DNA of 38,331 nt from Gemmatimonadales bacterium (lineage in GTDB: Bacteria; Gemmatimonadota; Gemmatimonadetes; Gemmatimonadales; JACORV01): positions 1 to 38,331 of the forward strand of contig JAUYOW010000187.1 of assembly GCA_030697825.1 (NCBI GenBank). Direction: 5' to 3'. The notes beneath the pieces are model-generated. The model searched no databases. It was not told the DNA's origin and saw nothing but the letters and a program-made list of their open reading frames with translations. The position numbers were made by a program, and so were the translations under genes. Below, in pieces: positions 1 through 8,893 of this stretch (positions are counted from its first letter, which is position 1; each line of letters begins with the position of its first letter).

Positions 1-564
1 GAATTCTTCATAAACCTTAGCGGACAGGATTTCCCCCTCAAGTCGCAGACGCACATCCAAGACTTTCTTCGCCGCAATAGAGGAAACGATTTCATCCGCG
101 TGGCTAACCAGCGCACCTTCCGTCCTGACACACTATCTCGAATACAGAACCATGTTACCGAGTTCGGCAACAGGATCCTACGCATTCCTATCAGGCGACC
201 GTATCTTCGAGTGGGGACGCCTTCTATCGGAACTCAGTGGATGATCTTGAGCCGGAAGTTCTGTGAATTTGTCTGCTACAGCCCTGAGGTCGAAAGGTTC
301 AAGAGATTCTATCGGCACACCTTCATATCGGATGAAGGATTCTTTCAGACGGTAATAATGAATACCAGTTACCAGGGAACTATCGTGAACGACGATAAAC
401 GGACCATTGACTGGGTGCCGCTAGGAATAATCAAGTTACGTCCCAGAGACTTCACATCCAACGACGCCGATTTCTTGATGGCAAGTCCAGGCTTGTTTGC
501 CCGCAAATTCGACGTAACCGTTGATGGAGGCATCTTGAGTATCTTGGAGGCAAATCTATCGTAG
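1..564 (+). CDS. Glycosyltransferase family 14 (core-2/I-branching type), 5'-truncated by the window edge
   Basis: The reading frame is open from base 1, so this is the C-terminal 187 residues of a larger protein. The fragment begins with the FINLSGQDFPLKS stretch typical of the GT14 'Branch' family. It continues with GTQWMILSRKFCEFV, then TFISDEGFFQTVIMNT, and ends with SPGLFARKFD. In this family these segments form the sugar-nucleotide and acceptor-binding part of beta-1,6-N-acetylglucosaminyltransferase-like or xylosyltransferase-like enzymes. In bacteria such genes usually lie in polysaccharide or O-antigen clusters; the acceptor here cannot be told. Base composition is about half A+T, quite unlike the strongly G+C-rich genes that follow. 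Codon use also differs (ATA, AGA, TTA and AAT are frequent), which suggests horizontal acquisition. An ATG-like GTG lies at 100, but homology clearly extends upstream of it. Confidence 0.85.
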   Translation, partial: EFFINLSGQDFPLKSQTHIQDFLRRNRGNDFIRVANQRTFRPDTLSRIQNHVTEFGNRILRIPIRRPYLRVGTPSIGTQWMILSRKFCEFVCYSPEVERFKRFYRHTFISDEGFFQTVIMNTSYQGTIVNDDKRTIDWVPLGIIKLRPRDFTSNDADFLMASPGLFARKFDVTVDGGILSILEANLS

Positions 565-568
565 CCGT

Positions 569-623
569 TTTGCCTTATCACGGCGAGGCGCCAACGCCGT
601 GATCGCCGGATCGCGCCCAATAC
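569..623. repeat. Inverted repeat / hairpin after the glycosyltransferase gene
   Basis: A perfect 8-bp stem TCACGGCG / CGCCGTGA (578-585 and 595-602) encloses a 9-nt loop 14 nt after the glycosyltransferase stop. Outside it, TTGCCTTAT (569-577) can pair, with one mismatch, with ATACGGCAA further downstream. There is no T-run, so it may be a rho-independent-like stop without a U tract or simply a boundary structure between the A+T-rich gene and the G+C-rich chromosome. The rest of 565-669 holds no gene that I can support. Confidence 0.45.
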
Positions 624-669
624 GGCAAGGGACGTAGAACATGGTCAACGTTTCCGAGCGCAGCAGCCG

Positions 670-1425
670 ATGAGCCAGCCCGCCCAGGCCCCATCCCTCG
701 ATTCCCGCCACCAGTACCGGCTCGCGCTTGCCATGCTCGCGGCCGCCGCCCTGGCGTGGCTCTGGACGCTCTCCCACCGTACCATGGCGATGAGCATCCC
801 GGCCTTCGTCGCGGCGTGGACCGTGATGATGGCCGCGATGATGCTCCCCTCGCTCGTGCCCAGCGTGCTCCTCTTCCAAGCGGCCTCGCGCTCGCGCGCG
901 CCCTTCGGCTACCGGACCGCGCCGAGCCCGGTGTTCGTTGCCGGCTACTTCGCGGCGTGGGCGCTGATCGGTGCGACTGTCGCGGTCGCGGGCGACCTCG
1001 CGGGCCCGGTGCCCCCAAGCTGGCAGAGCGGCGTCGTCGGTTCGGCGCTCATCGTTGCCGGCGCGTACCAGCTCACCCGCCTCAAGGCCTGGTGCCTCGG
1101 CCACTGCCGGAGCCCCATGCACTTCTTCATGGAGCACTGGAAGGACGGCCCGCTCGGCGCCCTGCGCCTCGGCGCCCATCACGGCCTCTACTGCGTGGGC
1201 TGCTGCTGGGGGCTCATGGTCGCGTTCATCGCGCTCGGCATGATGCGGCCGGCCTGGATGGGGCTGATCGCGCTGGTGATATTGCTGGAGAAAACGGCGC
1301 CGAGTGGTCAGCGGCTGGCCCCGCTCATCGGAATGGGGTTTATTCTGGCCGGCGCCCTGGTGGCGCTCGATGTGCTGCCGGCGCTGGATGCGATGATGGG
1401 AGGGATGCATGGCGAAGCCCGCTAA
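670..1425 (+). CDS. DUF2182 multi-pass membrane protein
   Basis: This 251-residue integral membrane protein has about six hydrophobic segments. It carries the family signatures WTVMMAAMMLPS (about residues 51-62), LKAWCLGHCRSP (about 138-149) and the Cys-rich GLYCVGCCWGLM (about 174-185). These mark DUF2182 (PF09948), described as a predicted metal-binding membrane protein. The Cys, His and Met-rich positions inside membrane segments suit binding of a soft metal such as copper, but that is inference. The stop lies inside the next gene (17-nt overlap), so the two are probably translated together. The pairing with DUF1326 is a recurring genomic partnership. No promoter is obvious upstream. Confidence 0.85.
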   Translation: MSQPAQAPSLDSRHQYRLALAMLAAAALAWLWTLSHRTMAMSIPAFVAAWTVMMAAMMLPSLVPSVLLFQAASRSRAPFGYRTAPSPVFVAGYFAAWALIGATVAVAGDLAGPVPPSWQSGVVGSALIVAGAYQLTRLKAWCLGHCRSPMHFFMEHWKDGPLGALRLGAHHGLYCVGCCWGLMVAFIALGMMRPAWMGLIALVILLEKTAPSGQRLAPLIGMGFILAGALVALDVLPALDAMMGGMHGEAR

Positions 1426-2023
1426 GTGGAGCCTCAAGGTGGAGCACCTGATGGCATGCAACTGCAACTACGCCTGCCCCTGCTCCTTCGACGCCAGGCC
1501 CACGTTCGGCACCTGCGAGGCCTCGACGGCCACGCGCATCGTGAAGGGGAAGGTGGACGGGGTGACGCTCGACGGCCTCAAGTGGGCCTTCGTGGCCAAG
1601 TGGCCGGGCCCCTTGCACGAGCTGCACGGCAGAGGGGTCGTGTTCCTCGACCACCGGGCCAGGGGGGCGAAGCGCGACGCCCTCGAGCGGGTGGCCACGG
1701 GCAAGGCCGGCGGCCCGTGGGGGATCTTCATGTCCACGGTAACCGACGGCTACCAGGTGCGGACGGCGGGCATCGAGTTCAAGGTCGCCGGCAAGAGGAG
1801 CCACTTCCGCGTCGTGGGGGCCACCGAGGTCGCCTTCGAAAGCATCAAGAACCCGCTGACTGGGGCGGACTACCCGGCGATCGTGCTGCTGCCCGCGGGG
1901 CTCCTCACGAAGAAGGAGGAGATCTTCGCCGCCAAGACCATGTGGGTCAAAGCCGACGGGCTCGACTTCAGCTACCCACAGCGCAACGCGCTCGTCTTTA
2001 CGACGACGTGGCGCGGCCCGTGA
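1409..2023 (+). CDS. DUF1326 domain protein, partner of the DUF2182 membrane protein
   Basis: This 204-residue soluble protein matches DUF1326 (PF07040). The N-terminus has the dense cysteine motif MACNCNYACPC (about residues 15-25) followed by FGTCEA, which looks like a metal or redox site. The rest is a beta-rich domain ending in FSYPQRNALVFTTTW, also typical of the family. It begins 17 nt before the end of the DUF2182 gene with an ATG preceded by GGGAGGGATGC, a good ribosome-binding site inside the upstream gene. The two proteins probably act together at the membrane, with the DUF1326 protein as a likely metal-binding partner. No biochemical function is assigned here. Confidence 0.85.
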   Translation: MAKPAKWSLKVEHLMACNCNYACPCSFDARPTFGTCEASTATRIVKGKVDGVTLDGLKWAFVAKWPGPLHELHGRGVVFLDHRARGAKRDALERVATGKAGGPWGIFMSTVTDGYQVRTAGIEFKVAGKRSHFRVVGATEVAFESIKNPLTGADYPAIVLLPAGLLTKKEEIFAAKTMWVKADGLDFSYPQRNALVFTTTWRGP

Positions 2024-2027
2024 AGGG

Positions 2028-2537
2028 GTGACGACGGGCCCCAGGACGGGCGCCACCTCCGTCCTCGATGCGGGGCGCGTGGTGGGGAGGCTCCGCGATG
2101 CGCGGGCGCGTGGCGCCCGACGGCGAGAGCTGCTCTGGCTCGCGGCCCGAGCGATCCGCGAGGCGGGACCGCCCTACACTTCCGTTTACCTCTATATGCT
2201 CCACGGCGACGAACTGGTGCTCGAAGCGCACGACGGTCGGGGCACGGACCACGTCCGCATTCCCGTGGGGCGCGGCGTGTGCGGCACCGCCGCGGCGGAG
2301 CGGAAGGACCAGAACGTGCCGGACGTGTCCGCGGCGGGCAACTATCTCGCCTGCAACCTCGACACCAGGTCCGAGCTCGTCGTCCTGATCGAGCGCGGCG
2401 ACACGATCCTGGGCCAGATTGACGTGGACTCCGACGTTCCCGCCGGCTTCTCCGATGTGGAGCACGCCGCGACGCGGGAAGTCGCCGACGCGCTCGGCGA
2501 GCTGCTCAAGGCGGCGGCCGGGACGGCGCGTGCCTAG
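2028..2537 (+). CDS. GAF-domain protein, free methionine-(R)-sulfoxide reductase-like
   Basis: This 169-residue single GAF domain resembles fRMsr (YebR/MsrC type), which reduces free methionine-R-sulfoxide. The block RIPVGRGVCGTAAAE and the later YLACNLDTRSELV align with the two conserved cysteine regions: Cys85 and Cys109 are 24 residues apart, as the second and third cysteines of E. coli fRMsr are. The first cysteine, expected 10 residues before Cys85, is His75 here. It could be an fRMsr that uses a simpler disulfide cycle or a GAF protein with another ligand. The start taken is GTG 2028, directly after an AAGGGG sequence; later in-frame GTG codons are possible. It lies 4 nt after the DUF1326 gene. 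Confidence 0.7.
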   Translation: MTTGPRTGATSVLDAGRVVGRLRDARARGARRRELLWLAARAIREAGPPYTSVYLYMLHGDELVLEAHDGRGTDHVRIPVGRGVCGTAAAERKDQNVPDVSAAGNYLACNLDTRSELVVLIERGDTILGQIDVDSDVPAGFSDVEHAATREVADALGELLKAAAGTARA

Positions 2538-2997
2538 GCGGAACTCGCAGGAGTTCCACGGCATCCGGCTGGCGCTGGAGGAGGCTCAGGCCGCGGCCGC
2601 CGACGGCGAAGCGCCGGTTGGCGCGGTCCTCATGCGCGGTGCGGAGATCCTTTCGCGCGGCCGCAACCGCATGCGCGCGACCGGCGACCCGCGGCAGCAC
2701 GCCGAGGTCGGGTGCCTCGACGCGGCGGTCGCGGCCGGATGCCGGGGCCCCGACGCATTCGCGGGCGCGACGCTGTTCGTGACGCTCGAGCCGTGCTCGA
2801 TGTGCGCCGGCGCCATCGTGCTGGCGCGGGTGCCTGGCGTGGTCTTCGGCGCGTGGGACCCGAAAGCGGGGATGGCCGGGTCGCTGCACGACCTGCTGCG
2901 GCATCCGAGGCTGAACCACCGCTGCGAGGTCGTGGGCGGCGTACTGGAGCAGGACTGCGCGGAGCTCCTCAAGGCCTTCTTCGCCGAGCGCCGCTGA
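2530..2997 (+). CDS. tadA: tRNA-specific adenosine deaminase (TadA family)
   Basis: This is a 155-residue CDA-fold deaminase. The zinc site is complete: His57 and Glu59 in HAEV, and Cys89 and Cys92 in EPCSMC. GEAPVGAVL and the FGAWDPKAGMAGS stretch also fit TadA, which converts A34 to inosine in tRNA-Arg(ACG). The frame is open further upstream, but that part only shadows the GAF gene. The GTG at 2530, which overlaps the end of the GAF gene by 8 nt, gives the normal TadA N-terminus. The tRNA substrate gene is not in the window, although two tRNA-Ser genes follow at once. A related nucleoside deaminase is a less likely alternative. Confidence 0.88.
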   Translation: MPRRNSQEFHGIRLALEEAQAAAADGEAPVGAVLMRGAEILSRGRNRMRATGDPRQHAEVGCLDAAVAAGCRGPDAFAGATLFVTLEPCSMCAGAIVLARVPGVVFGAWDPKAGMAGSLHDLLRHPRLNHRCEVVGGVLEQDCAELLKAFFAERR

Positions 2998-3022
2998 GCG
3001 AGGACGGGGTTGCACTCGCTGG

Positions 3023-3052
3023 TTGAAACAGGCCCCGTCAACCCACTAGCTT
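3023..3052 (+). promoter_or_regulatory. Probable promoter of the tRNA-Ser genes
   Basis: TTGAAA (3023-3028), an 18-nt spacer and TAGCTT (3047-3052) place a start near 3059, just before the mature tRNA at 3064. The -10 has G and C in its middle, as do the other promoters in this window. Confidence 0.55.
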
Positions 3053-3063
3053 TCGGCGCCGCT

Positions 3064-3150
3064 GGACAGGTGGCCGAGTGGTTGAAGGCGCCGGTCTCGA
3101 AAACCGGTGGGCCCGTAAGGGTCTCGTGAGTTCGAATCTCACCCTGTCCG
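3064..3150 (+). tRNA. tRNA-Ser (anticodon CGA)
   Basis: An 87-nt class II tRNA. The acceptor stem GGACAGG (3064-3070) pairs with CCTGTCC (3143-3149), with discriminator G3150. The anticodon stem CCGGT/ACCGG encloses the loop CTCGAAA, with anticodon CGA at 3098-3100. The long variable arm GGGCCCGTAAGGGTCTC and the TTCGAATC T-loop are typical of tRNA-Ser. CCA is not encoded. It reads UCG codons. Confidence 0.96.
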
Positions 3151-3158
3151 TGTCAGCA

Positions 3159-3258
3159 GGCACAGGCGCACAGCCGTACAGCGCACAGGCGCACGGGGGC
3201 ACGGTTGTCCGGGGCGCCAACTCCGACTGTGCTCCCGTGCGCCCGTGCCCTCTGTGCC
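3159..3258. repeat. Large inverted repeat with internal direct repeat between the two tRNA-Ser genes
   Basis: The spacer between the tRNAs can fold on itself. AGGCGCACGGGGGCAC (3187-3202) matches the reverse complement of 3229-3244 at 14 of 16 positions. GGTTG and CAACTCC extend the stem inward, and GGCACAG (3159-3165) pairs with CTGTGCC (3252-3258) on the outside. The 12-mer GCACAGGCGCAC occurs twice on the left arm (3160-3171 and 3183-3194). It has no coding potential that I believe. It could be a REP-like palindromic element, a processing signal of a tRNA precursor or a terminator. Confidence 0.65.
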
Positions 3259-3266
3259 CTCTTTCT

Positions 3267-3354
3267 GGATGGGTGGCCGAGCGGTTTAAGGCGCACGCCT
3301 GGAGAGCGTGTGGGCCCCAAAAGGGCCTCGTGGGTTCGAATCCCACCCCATCCG
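3267..3354 (+). tRNA. tRNA-Ser (anticodon GGA)
   Basis: An 88-nt class II tRNA. Acceptor stem GGATGGG (3267-3273) pairs with CCCATCC (3347-3353), with discriminator G3354. Anticodon stem CACGC/GCGTG encloses the loop CTGGAGA, with anticodon GGA at 3301-3303. It has a long variable arm and a GTTCGAATCCC T-arm. CCA is not encoded. It reads UCC and UCU. No separate promoter is seen, so it may be co-transcribed with the upstream tRNA-Ser. Confidence 0.96.
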
Positions 3355-3366
3355 TTCACCCCCGCG

Positions 3367-3395
3367 TTGATTGCGGCGCTCGCTTGCCTTACCTT
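3367..3395 (+). promoter_or_regulatory. Probable promoter of pyrRBC
   Basis: TTGATT (3367-3372), a 17-nt spacer and TACCTT (3390-3395) predict a start near 3402, only about 5 nt before the pyrR ATG. The mRNA would be almost leaderless, leaving no room for a pyr attenuator. The -10 is identical to that of groES. Confidence 0.6.
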
Positions 3396-3406
3396 TCGGC
3401 CTCGAT

Positions 3407-3960
3407 ATGCCGCATGAAGAGCGCCAGCTCATCCTGGACGACCGCGCCCTCGCGCGCACGCTCCACCGGATGGCGCAGGACATTCTGCGGCAGACCCCCG
3501 ATCCCATATCGCTGGTGCTCATCGGCGTACAGCGCCGAGGCGTGGAGCTGGCCGCGCGGCTGGCGACCGAGGCGCGCACCCAGTCCGGGATCGAGGTGCC
3601 GAGGGGCGCCATGGACATCACACTCTATCGCGACGACCTCGAAGCCGTCGGGCCGCGTCCCCTGGTGGGCCCCACGCACCTGCCGGTGGACTTGGGCGGC
3701 CGACACGCGTGGATCGTGGACGACGTCCTCTTCACGGGGCGCACGGTGCGGGCGGCGCTGGATGAGCTGGCGGACTTCGGGCGTCCGGCGCGCATCGGGC
3801 TCGCGGTGCTGGTGGACCGGGGCGGGCGCGAATTGCCGATCCAGGCGGACGTGGTCGGCGAGCGGGTGCCGACCGGACCGCGCGACCGGGTGGAGGTGTT
3901 CGTGAAGGAGCTGGACGGACGCGATGCGGTGGAAGTGGTCCGCGGCGCGAAGGTGGGTGG

Positions 3961-3964
<4 letters not shown>
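3407..3964 (+). CDS. pyrR: PyrR: bifunctional pyr regulator / uracil phosphoribosyltransferase
   Basis: This 185-residue PyrR-family protein begins [15 protein letters not shown]. It carries the PRPP-binding loop [18 protein letters not shown] at about residues 102-119 and a basic [11 protein letters not shown] segment near residue 140. In Bacillus-type bacteria PyrR binds pyr mRNA and also makes UMP from uracil and PRPP. The ATG at 3407 gives the family N-terminus; an upstream in-frame codon would only extend into the promoter. pyrB starts inside its stop codon (GTGA), and the short leader has no attenuator. RNA-based control of this operon is therefore doubtful, and the salvage activity may be the main role. 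Confidence 0.92.
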
Positions 3965-6218
<2,254 letters not shown>

Positions 6219-6231
6219 GGCGCGCCGCGGC

Positions 6232-6876
6232 GTGAACCGGCTCGAGGCAGCGCGCGGCATCTGCCGGGTCGGCCGGCGGCTGATGGAGCGCGGGTTGATC
6301 GCCGGGACCGACGGGAACATCGCCGTCCGGCTCGCGGGTGACCGAATCCTCGTGACGCCCAGCGGGTACGCGAAGGGCGAGCTCGCGCCGGATGACCTGG
6401 TCGAAGTGGACCTCGCCGGCAACCACCTCCGCGGATCGAACCGGGCAAGCTCCGAACTCGGCATGCATCTGGTTATTCTTGGGGTGCGGCCGGAGGTGGG
6501 CGCCGTGGTACACGCGCACCCGCCGACGGCGACCGGGTTCTCGATCGCCGGACTGACGCTCGACGAGGGCGTGATCCCGGAACTGGTCGTCCAGGTGGGG
6601 CCGGTGCCGCTGGTGCCCTACGCGATGCCGGGCACGCCGGACCTGGGTGAGACCGTCGGGCCGTACGCGCGGGGGCACGACGCGCTGCTCCTCGCCAATC
6701 ACGGCGCGGTGACGATGGGACGGACGCTGGACGAGGCGCATCACCGCATGGAGAGCCTCGAGCATTCCGCCCGGATCCTTCTCGCTGCCCGGTTGCTGGG
6801 TCGCGTCGAGCGGCTTCGGCCGGATGACGTGGCGCGGCTGCTGCGGCTGCGCGGGCTGAGTGAAACGGAGATGTGA
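6232..6876 (+). CDS. Class II aldolase/adducin family protein (fuculose-phosphate aldolase-like)
   Basis: A 214-residue class II aldolase fold. TDGNIAVRL and VTPSGY form the substrate phosphate site. SSELGMH carries the catalytic acid, HAHPP the first two zinc histidines and LLANHGAV the third. The family splits sugar phosphates such as L-fuculose-1-phosphate or L-ribulose-5-phosphate (an epimerase variant), or acts on methylthioribulose-1-phosphate; the substrate cannot be told from sequence. It begins at a GTG 13 nt after pyrC and probably belongs to the same transcript. The C-terminal extension VERLRPDDVARLLRLRG resembles a short helical tail found in some bacterial members. Confidence 0.85.
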   Translation: MNRLEAARGICRVGRRLMERGLIAGTDGNIAVRLAGDRILVTPSGYAKGELAPDDLVEVDLAGNHLRGSNRASSELGMHLVILGVRPEVGAVVHAHPPTATGFSIAGLTLDEGVIPELVVQVGPVPLVPYAMPGTPDLGETVGPYARGHDALLLANHGAVTMGRTLDEAHHRMESLEHSARILLAARLLGRVERLRPDDVARLLRLRGLSETEM

Positions 6877-6878
6877 CC

Positions 6879-7844
6879 ATGAGCCGAAAGAGCCGCACCA
6901 CAACGTCGGGGGTGGAGCGCCTCCTGGAGCAGCGTCGGCTGTTCCAGGATTGGCTCACCAAGCTCTCTGGCGGCGCCGGCGAGACGATGCCGGGACACGT
7001 CGTCGAGAAGGTGCGCAACGACTACCGCGCCCGCCTCGCTGAGGTGATGACCGAGCTGGCGCAGCACGACGACTCCATCCGCCAGGCACTCGCCGAGGCA
7101 CAGGGCCGCCACGAGTCGATGGAGCGGCAGCAACAGGCGGCCAAGGACGAGCTGGCGGAGGTGCGGCTGCGCAAGCAGGTGGGCGAGCTGGACGATGCCG
7201 TCTTCAAGGAGATCAACGCGCGGCTCAAGGGCACTATCGACGAAACCTCGAAGGATCTGGCTGCCTCGCTCCGGGACATCGAACGTTACGAGGAGATCAT
7301 CGAGCTGATCGCGGCCGAAGGCGTCCCCGCGGCGCCGGTCGCCACGTCGGCCGCGGCCGCAGCGGCTCCCGAACCAGCTCCCGCCCCCGCCGCGCCGGTC
7401 GCCGAGCCGGCAGTTGCGGCTCAGGGCTCGGAGAGTGAAGAGGCGCCGGAGCACCCAGCCTCGCAGATCGACGCGCTGGAGGAGATGGCGTTCATCCGGT
7501 CGATGACGGGCGTGATGGCGCCGCCCCAGCGCCCGTCCAGGCCGGTCGGCAGAGTTGCCGAGCCGGAGCCGCAGGCCTCACCGAAAGCGGCCCCCGAGCC
7601 GGCGGCCGCGATCGTAGCGCCTCCCGCGGAGATGCAGGTCGTGCGGGACCAGGCGTTTGAGGAACCCGAGGCGTCGGTCGAGGAGCGGGGGTCGAAGCAA
7701 GTCGCAGGGACGGTCCGGCGCTCGGAGGACGCGCGTGCGGCGCAGGCCGAAGGGAAGGCGCTGGTATGCGGCGAGTGTGGTGCGCCGAACCTGCCGACAG
7801 AATGGTACTGCGCGAAGTGCGGGGCGGAGCTCTCGGCCTTCTAG
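6879..7844 (+). CDS. Coiled-coil protein with C-terminal zinc ribbon, function unknown
   Basis: I do not recognise a named family. The 321 residues fall into three parts. Residues 1-150 are charged and helical (RLLEQRRLFQDWL, EAQGRHESMERQQQAAKDEL) and should form a coiled coil. Residues about 151-290 are a low-complexity Ala/Pro/Glu linker. The last 25 residues hold a zinc ribbon with Cys297, Cys300, Cys311 and Cys314 (CGECG and CAKCG). The ATG at 6879 has the ribosome-binding site GAAACGGAG 8 nt upstream; a GTG at 6873 is the alternative. It follows the aldolase by 2 nt and meets rpsT tail to tail, sharing the CTAG at the stops. Confidence 0.75.
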   Translation: MSRKSRTTTSGVERLLEQRRLFQDWLTKLSGGAGETMPGHVVEKVRNDYRARLAEVMTELAQHDDSIRQALAEAQGRHESMERQQQAAKDELAEVRLRKQVGELDDAVFKEINARLKGTIDETSKDLAASLRDIERYEEIIELIAAEGVPAAPVATSAAAAAAPEPAPAPAAPVAEPAVAAQGSESEEAPEHPASQIDALEEMAFIRSMTGVMAPPQRPSRPVGRVAEPEPQASPKAAPEPAAAIVAPPAEMQVVRDQAFEEPEASVEERGSKQVAGTVRRSEDARAAQAEGKALVCGECGAPNLPTEWYCAKCGAELSAF

Positions 7845-8083
7845 CTCTGCTTCGCCAGCTTCTTCATGAGGCGCGACTTCCTGCGCGCCGCCGCGTTCCG
7901 ATGGATCTGTCCCTTGCGGGCTCCGCGATCGAGCGTTTTGATCGCTTCCGCGACCGCCACGGGCGTCAACTCGGCCCGGGCCTTCTTCACCGCGGTCTTG
8001 ATGGTCGAACGCTCGGCGCGGTTGTGCTTGGTCCGCTTCCGGGCCTGGCGCATCGCCTTCTTGGCAGACTTGATTCGGGGCAC
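7841..8083 (-). CDS. rpsT: 30S ribosomal protein S20
   Basis: This 80-residue, very basic protein (MPRIKSAKKAMRQARKR, then AARRKSRLMKKLAKQS) is S20, which binds 16S rRNA in the small subunit body. The start is GTG (8083 read on the minus strand), preceded by AGGAG. Weak non-ATG starts are known for rpsT in enterobacteria and serve autoregulation there; whether that applies here is unknown. Its stop overlaps the stop of the zinc-ribbon gene on the other strand. Its promoter shares a -35 box with the protease gene. Confidence 0.96.
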   Translation of the reverse strand: MPRIKSAKKAMRQARKRTKHNRAERSTIKTAVKKARAELTPVAVAEAIKTLDRGARKGQIHRNAAARRKSRLMKKLAKQS

Positions 8084-8131
8084 TGCGTCTCCTGATGGGT
8101 TGAAAAGCGATTCAACTCTTGAACCGCATTG

Positions 8132-8160
8132 AGCTTAGCCGGAGCCCGGCCTTTTGACAA
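8132..8160 (-). promoter_or_regulatory. Probable rpsT promoter
   Basis: On the minus strand, TTGTCA (8160-8155), a 17-nt spacer and TAAGCT (8137-8132) predict a start near 8126, about 42 nt before the GTG. Five bases of its -35 are also part of the plus-strand -35 of the protease gene. Confidence 0.65.
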
Positions 8161-8182
8161 CCCTTCCAAGCGCCGCTAGGTT
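8154..8182 (+). promoter_or_regulatory. Probable promoter of the site-2 protease/scpAB operon
   Basis: TTGACA (8154-8159), a 17-nt spacer and TAGGTT (8177-8182) predict a start near 8189, about 33 nt before the GTG at 8222. It is divergent from, and overlaps, the rpsT promoter. Confidence 0.65.
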
Positions 8183-8221
8183 GCTCCGCTTCACGCTTGC
8201 CGAAAGACCCGCGAGCCCGAC

Positions 8222-8893
8222 GTGTCGCATTTCATCCTTATTTTTCCCGTCCTGCTATTCTCATTCGTTGCGCACGAGTACGCGCATGTCTGGGCGGCGC
8301 TCAAGCAGGGGGACGACACGGGCTACATGCTCGGCCGGCTGACGCTCAACCCGCTGCCGCACCTCGACCCGTTCATGAGCATCATCGTCCCGATAGGTCT
8401 CTACGTCATGACCAATGGGGCGTTCACGTTCGGTGGGCCGAAGCCGGCGCCGGTCACCCCGAGGAACTTCCGGAACTACCGCCGGGGCGACCTAGTCGTC
8501 TCGTCGGCCGGCGTCATCATGAACCTGATCCTCGCCTTGGTCTGCGCGGGCGTCTTCGTGCTGATCGGATTCGTGGGCGCGGAGGTGGGCGCGCTCCGCG
8601 GGTTGATGGGCACGCTTCAGACGATGGTGAGCTTCGGCGTGTGGTTCAACATCCTGCTCGCGTTCTTCAACCTCATTCCTATCCCACCGCTCGACGGCTC
8701 GCGCCTGCTGTACCACGCCCTGCCGCCGGCGTGGGGCGCGCGCTACCGGCAGCTCGGCGGCTTCGGGTTCATGCTCCTGATGGCGACGTTCTTCGTGCCC
8801 GGGTTCTGGAACGTGTTGCTCTGGCCGGTGGGTATGGTGACGACGACCGTGCAGTCCGCCATCGGCGCCTACAGCCTCCCGATCGTCCCGTGA
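8222..8893 (+). CDS. Site-2 protease family (M50B) membrane metalloprotease
   Basis: This 223-residue membrane protein has the zinc motif HEYAH near residue 18 in the first membrane segment. The second motif, NLIPIPPLDGSRLL (about residues 150-163), supplies the third ligand. There is no PDZ domain. This is the short YwhC-like group of intramembrane proteases, with substrates unknown. The start is GTG 8222 with a weak ribosome-binding site. scpA starts inside its stop codon (GTGA). A short M50 protease gene upstream of scpAB is a common arrangement in bacteria, so it is likely co-transcribed rather than functionally tied to condensin. Confidence 0.88.
   Translation: MSHFILIFPVLLFSFVAHEYAHVWAALKQGDDTGYMLGRLTLNPLPHLDPFMSIIVPIGLYVMTNGAFTFGGPKPAPVTPRNFRNYRRGDLVVSSAGVIMNLILALVCAGVFVLIGFVGAEVGALRGLMGTLQTMVSFGVWFNILLAFFNLIPIPPLDGSRLLYHALPPAWGARYRQLGGFGFMLLMATFFVPGFWNVLLWPVGMVTTTVQSAIGAYSLPIVP

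Noticed and set aside
1-6. GAATTC at the first base as proof of a cloned insert
   Set aside because: It may be chance. With a total length near 38 kb it hints at a fosmid-type insert, but no vector sequence is visible, so it is not annotated.
556-1467. A 303-residue open frame on the minus strand opposite the DUF2182 gene
   Set aside because: It is rich in Arg, His and Gly with no family pattern and lies over a clear membrane-protein gene. G+C-rich DNA gives long antisense frames by chance.
3078-3905. A 275-residue frame running through both tRNA-Ser genes and pyrR
   Set aside because: It reads through two well-formed tRNAs, and its C-terminal part is a shadow of pyrR.
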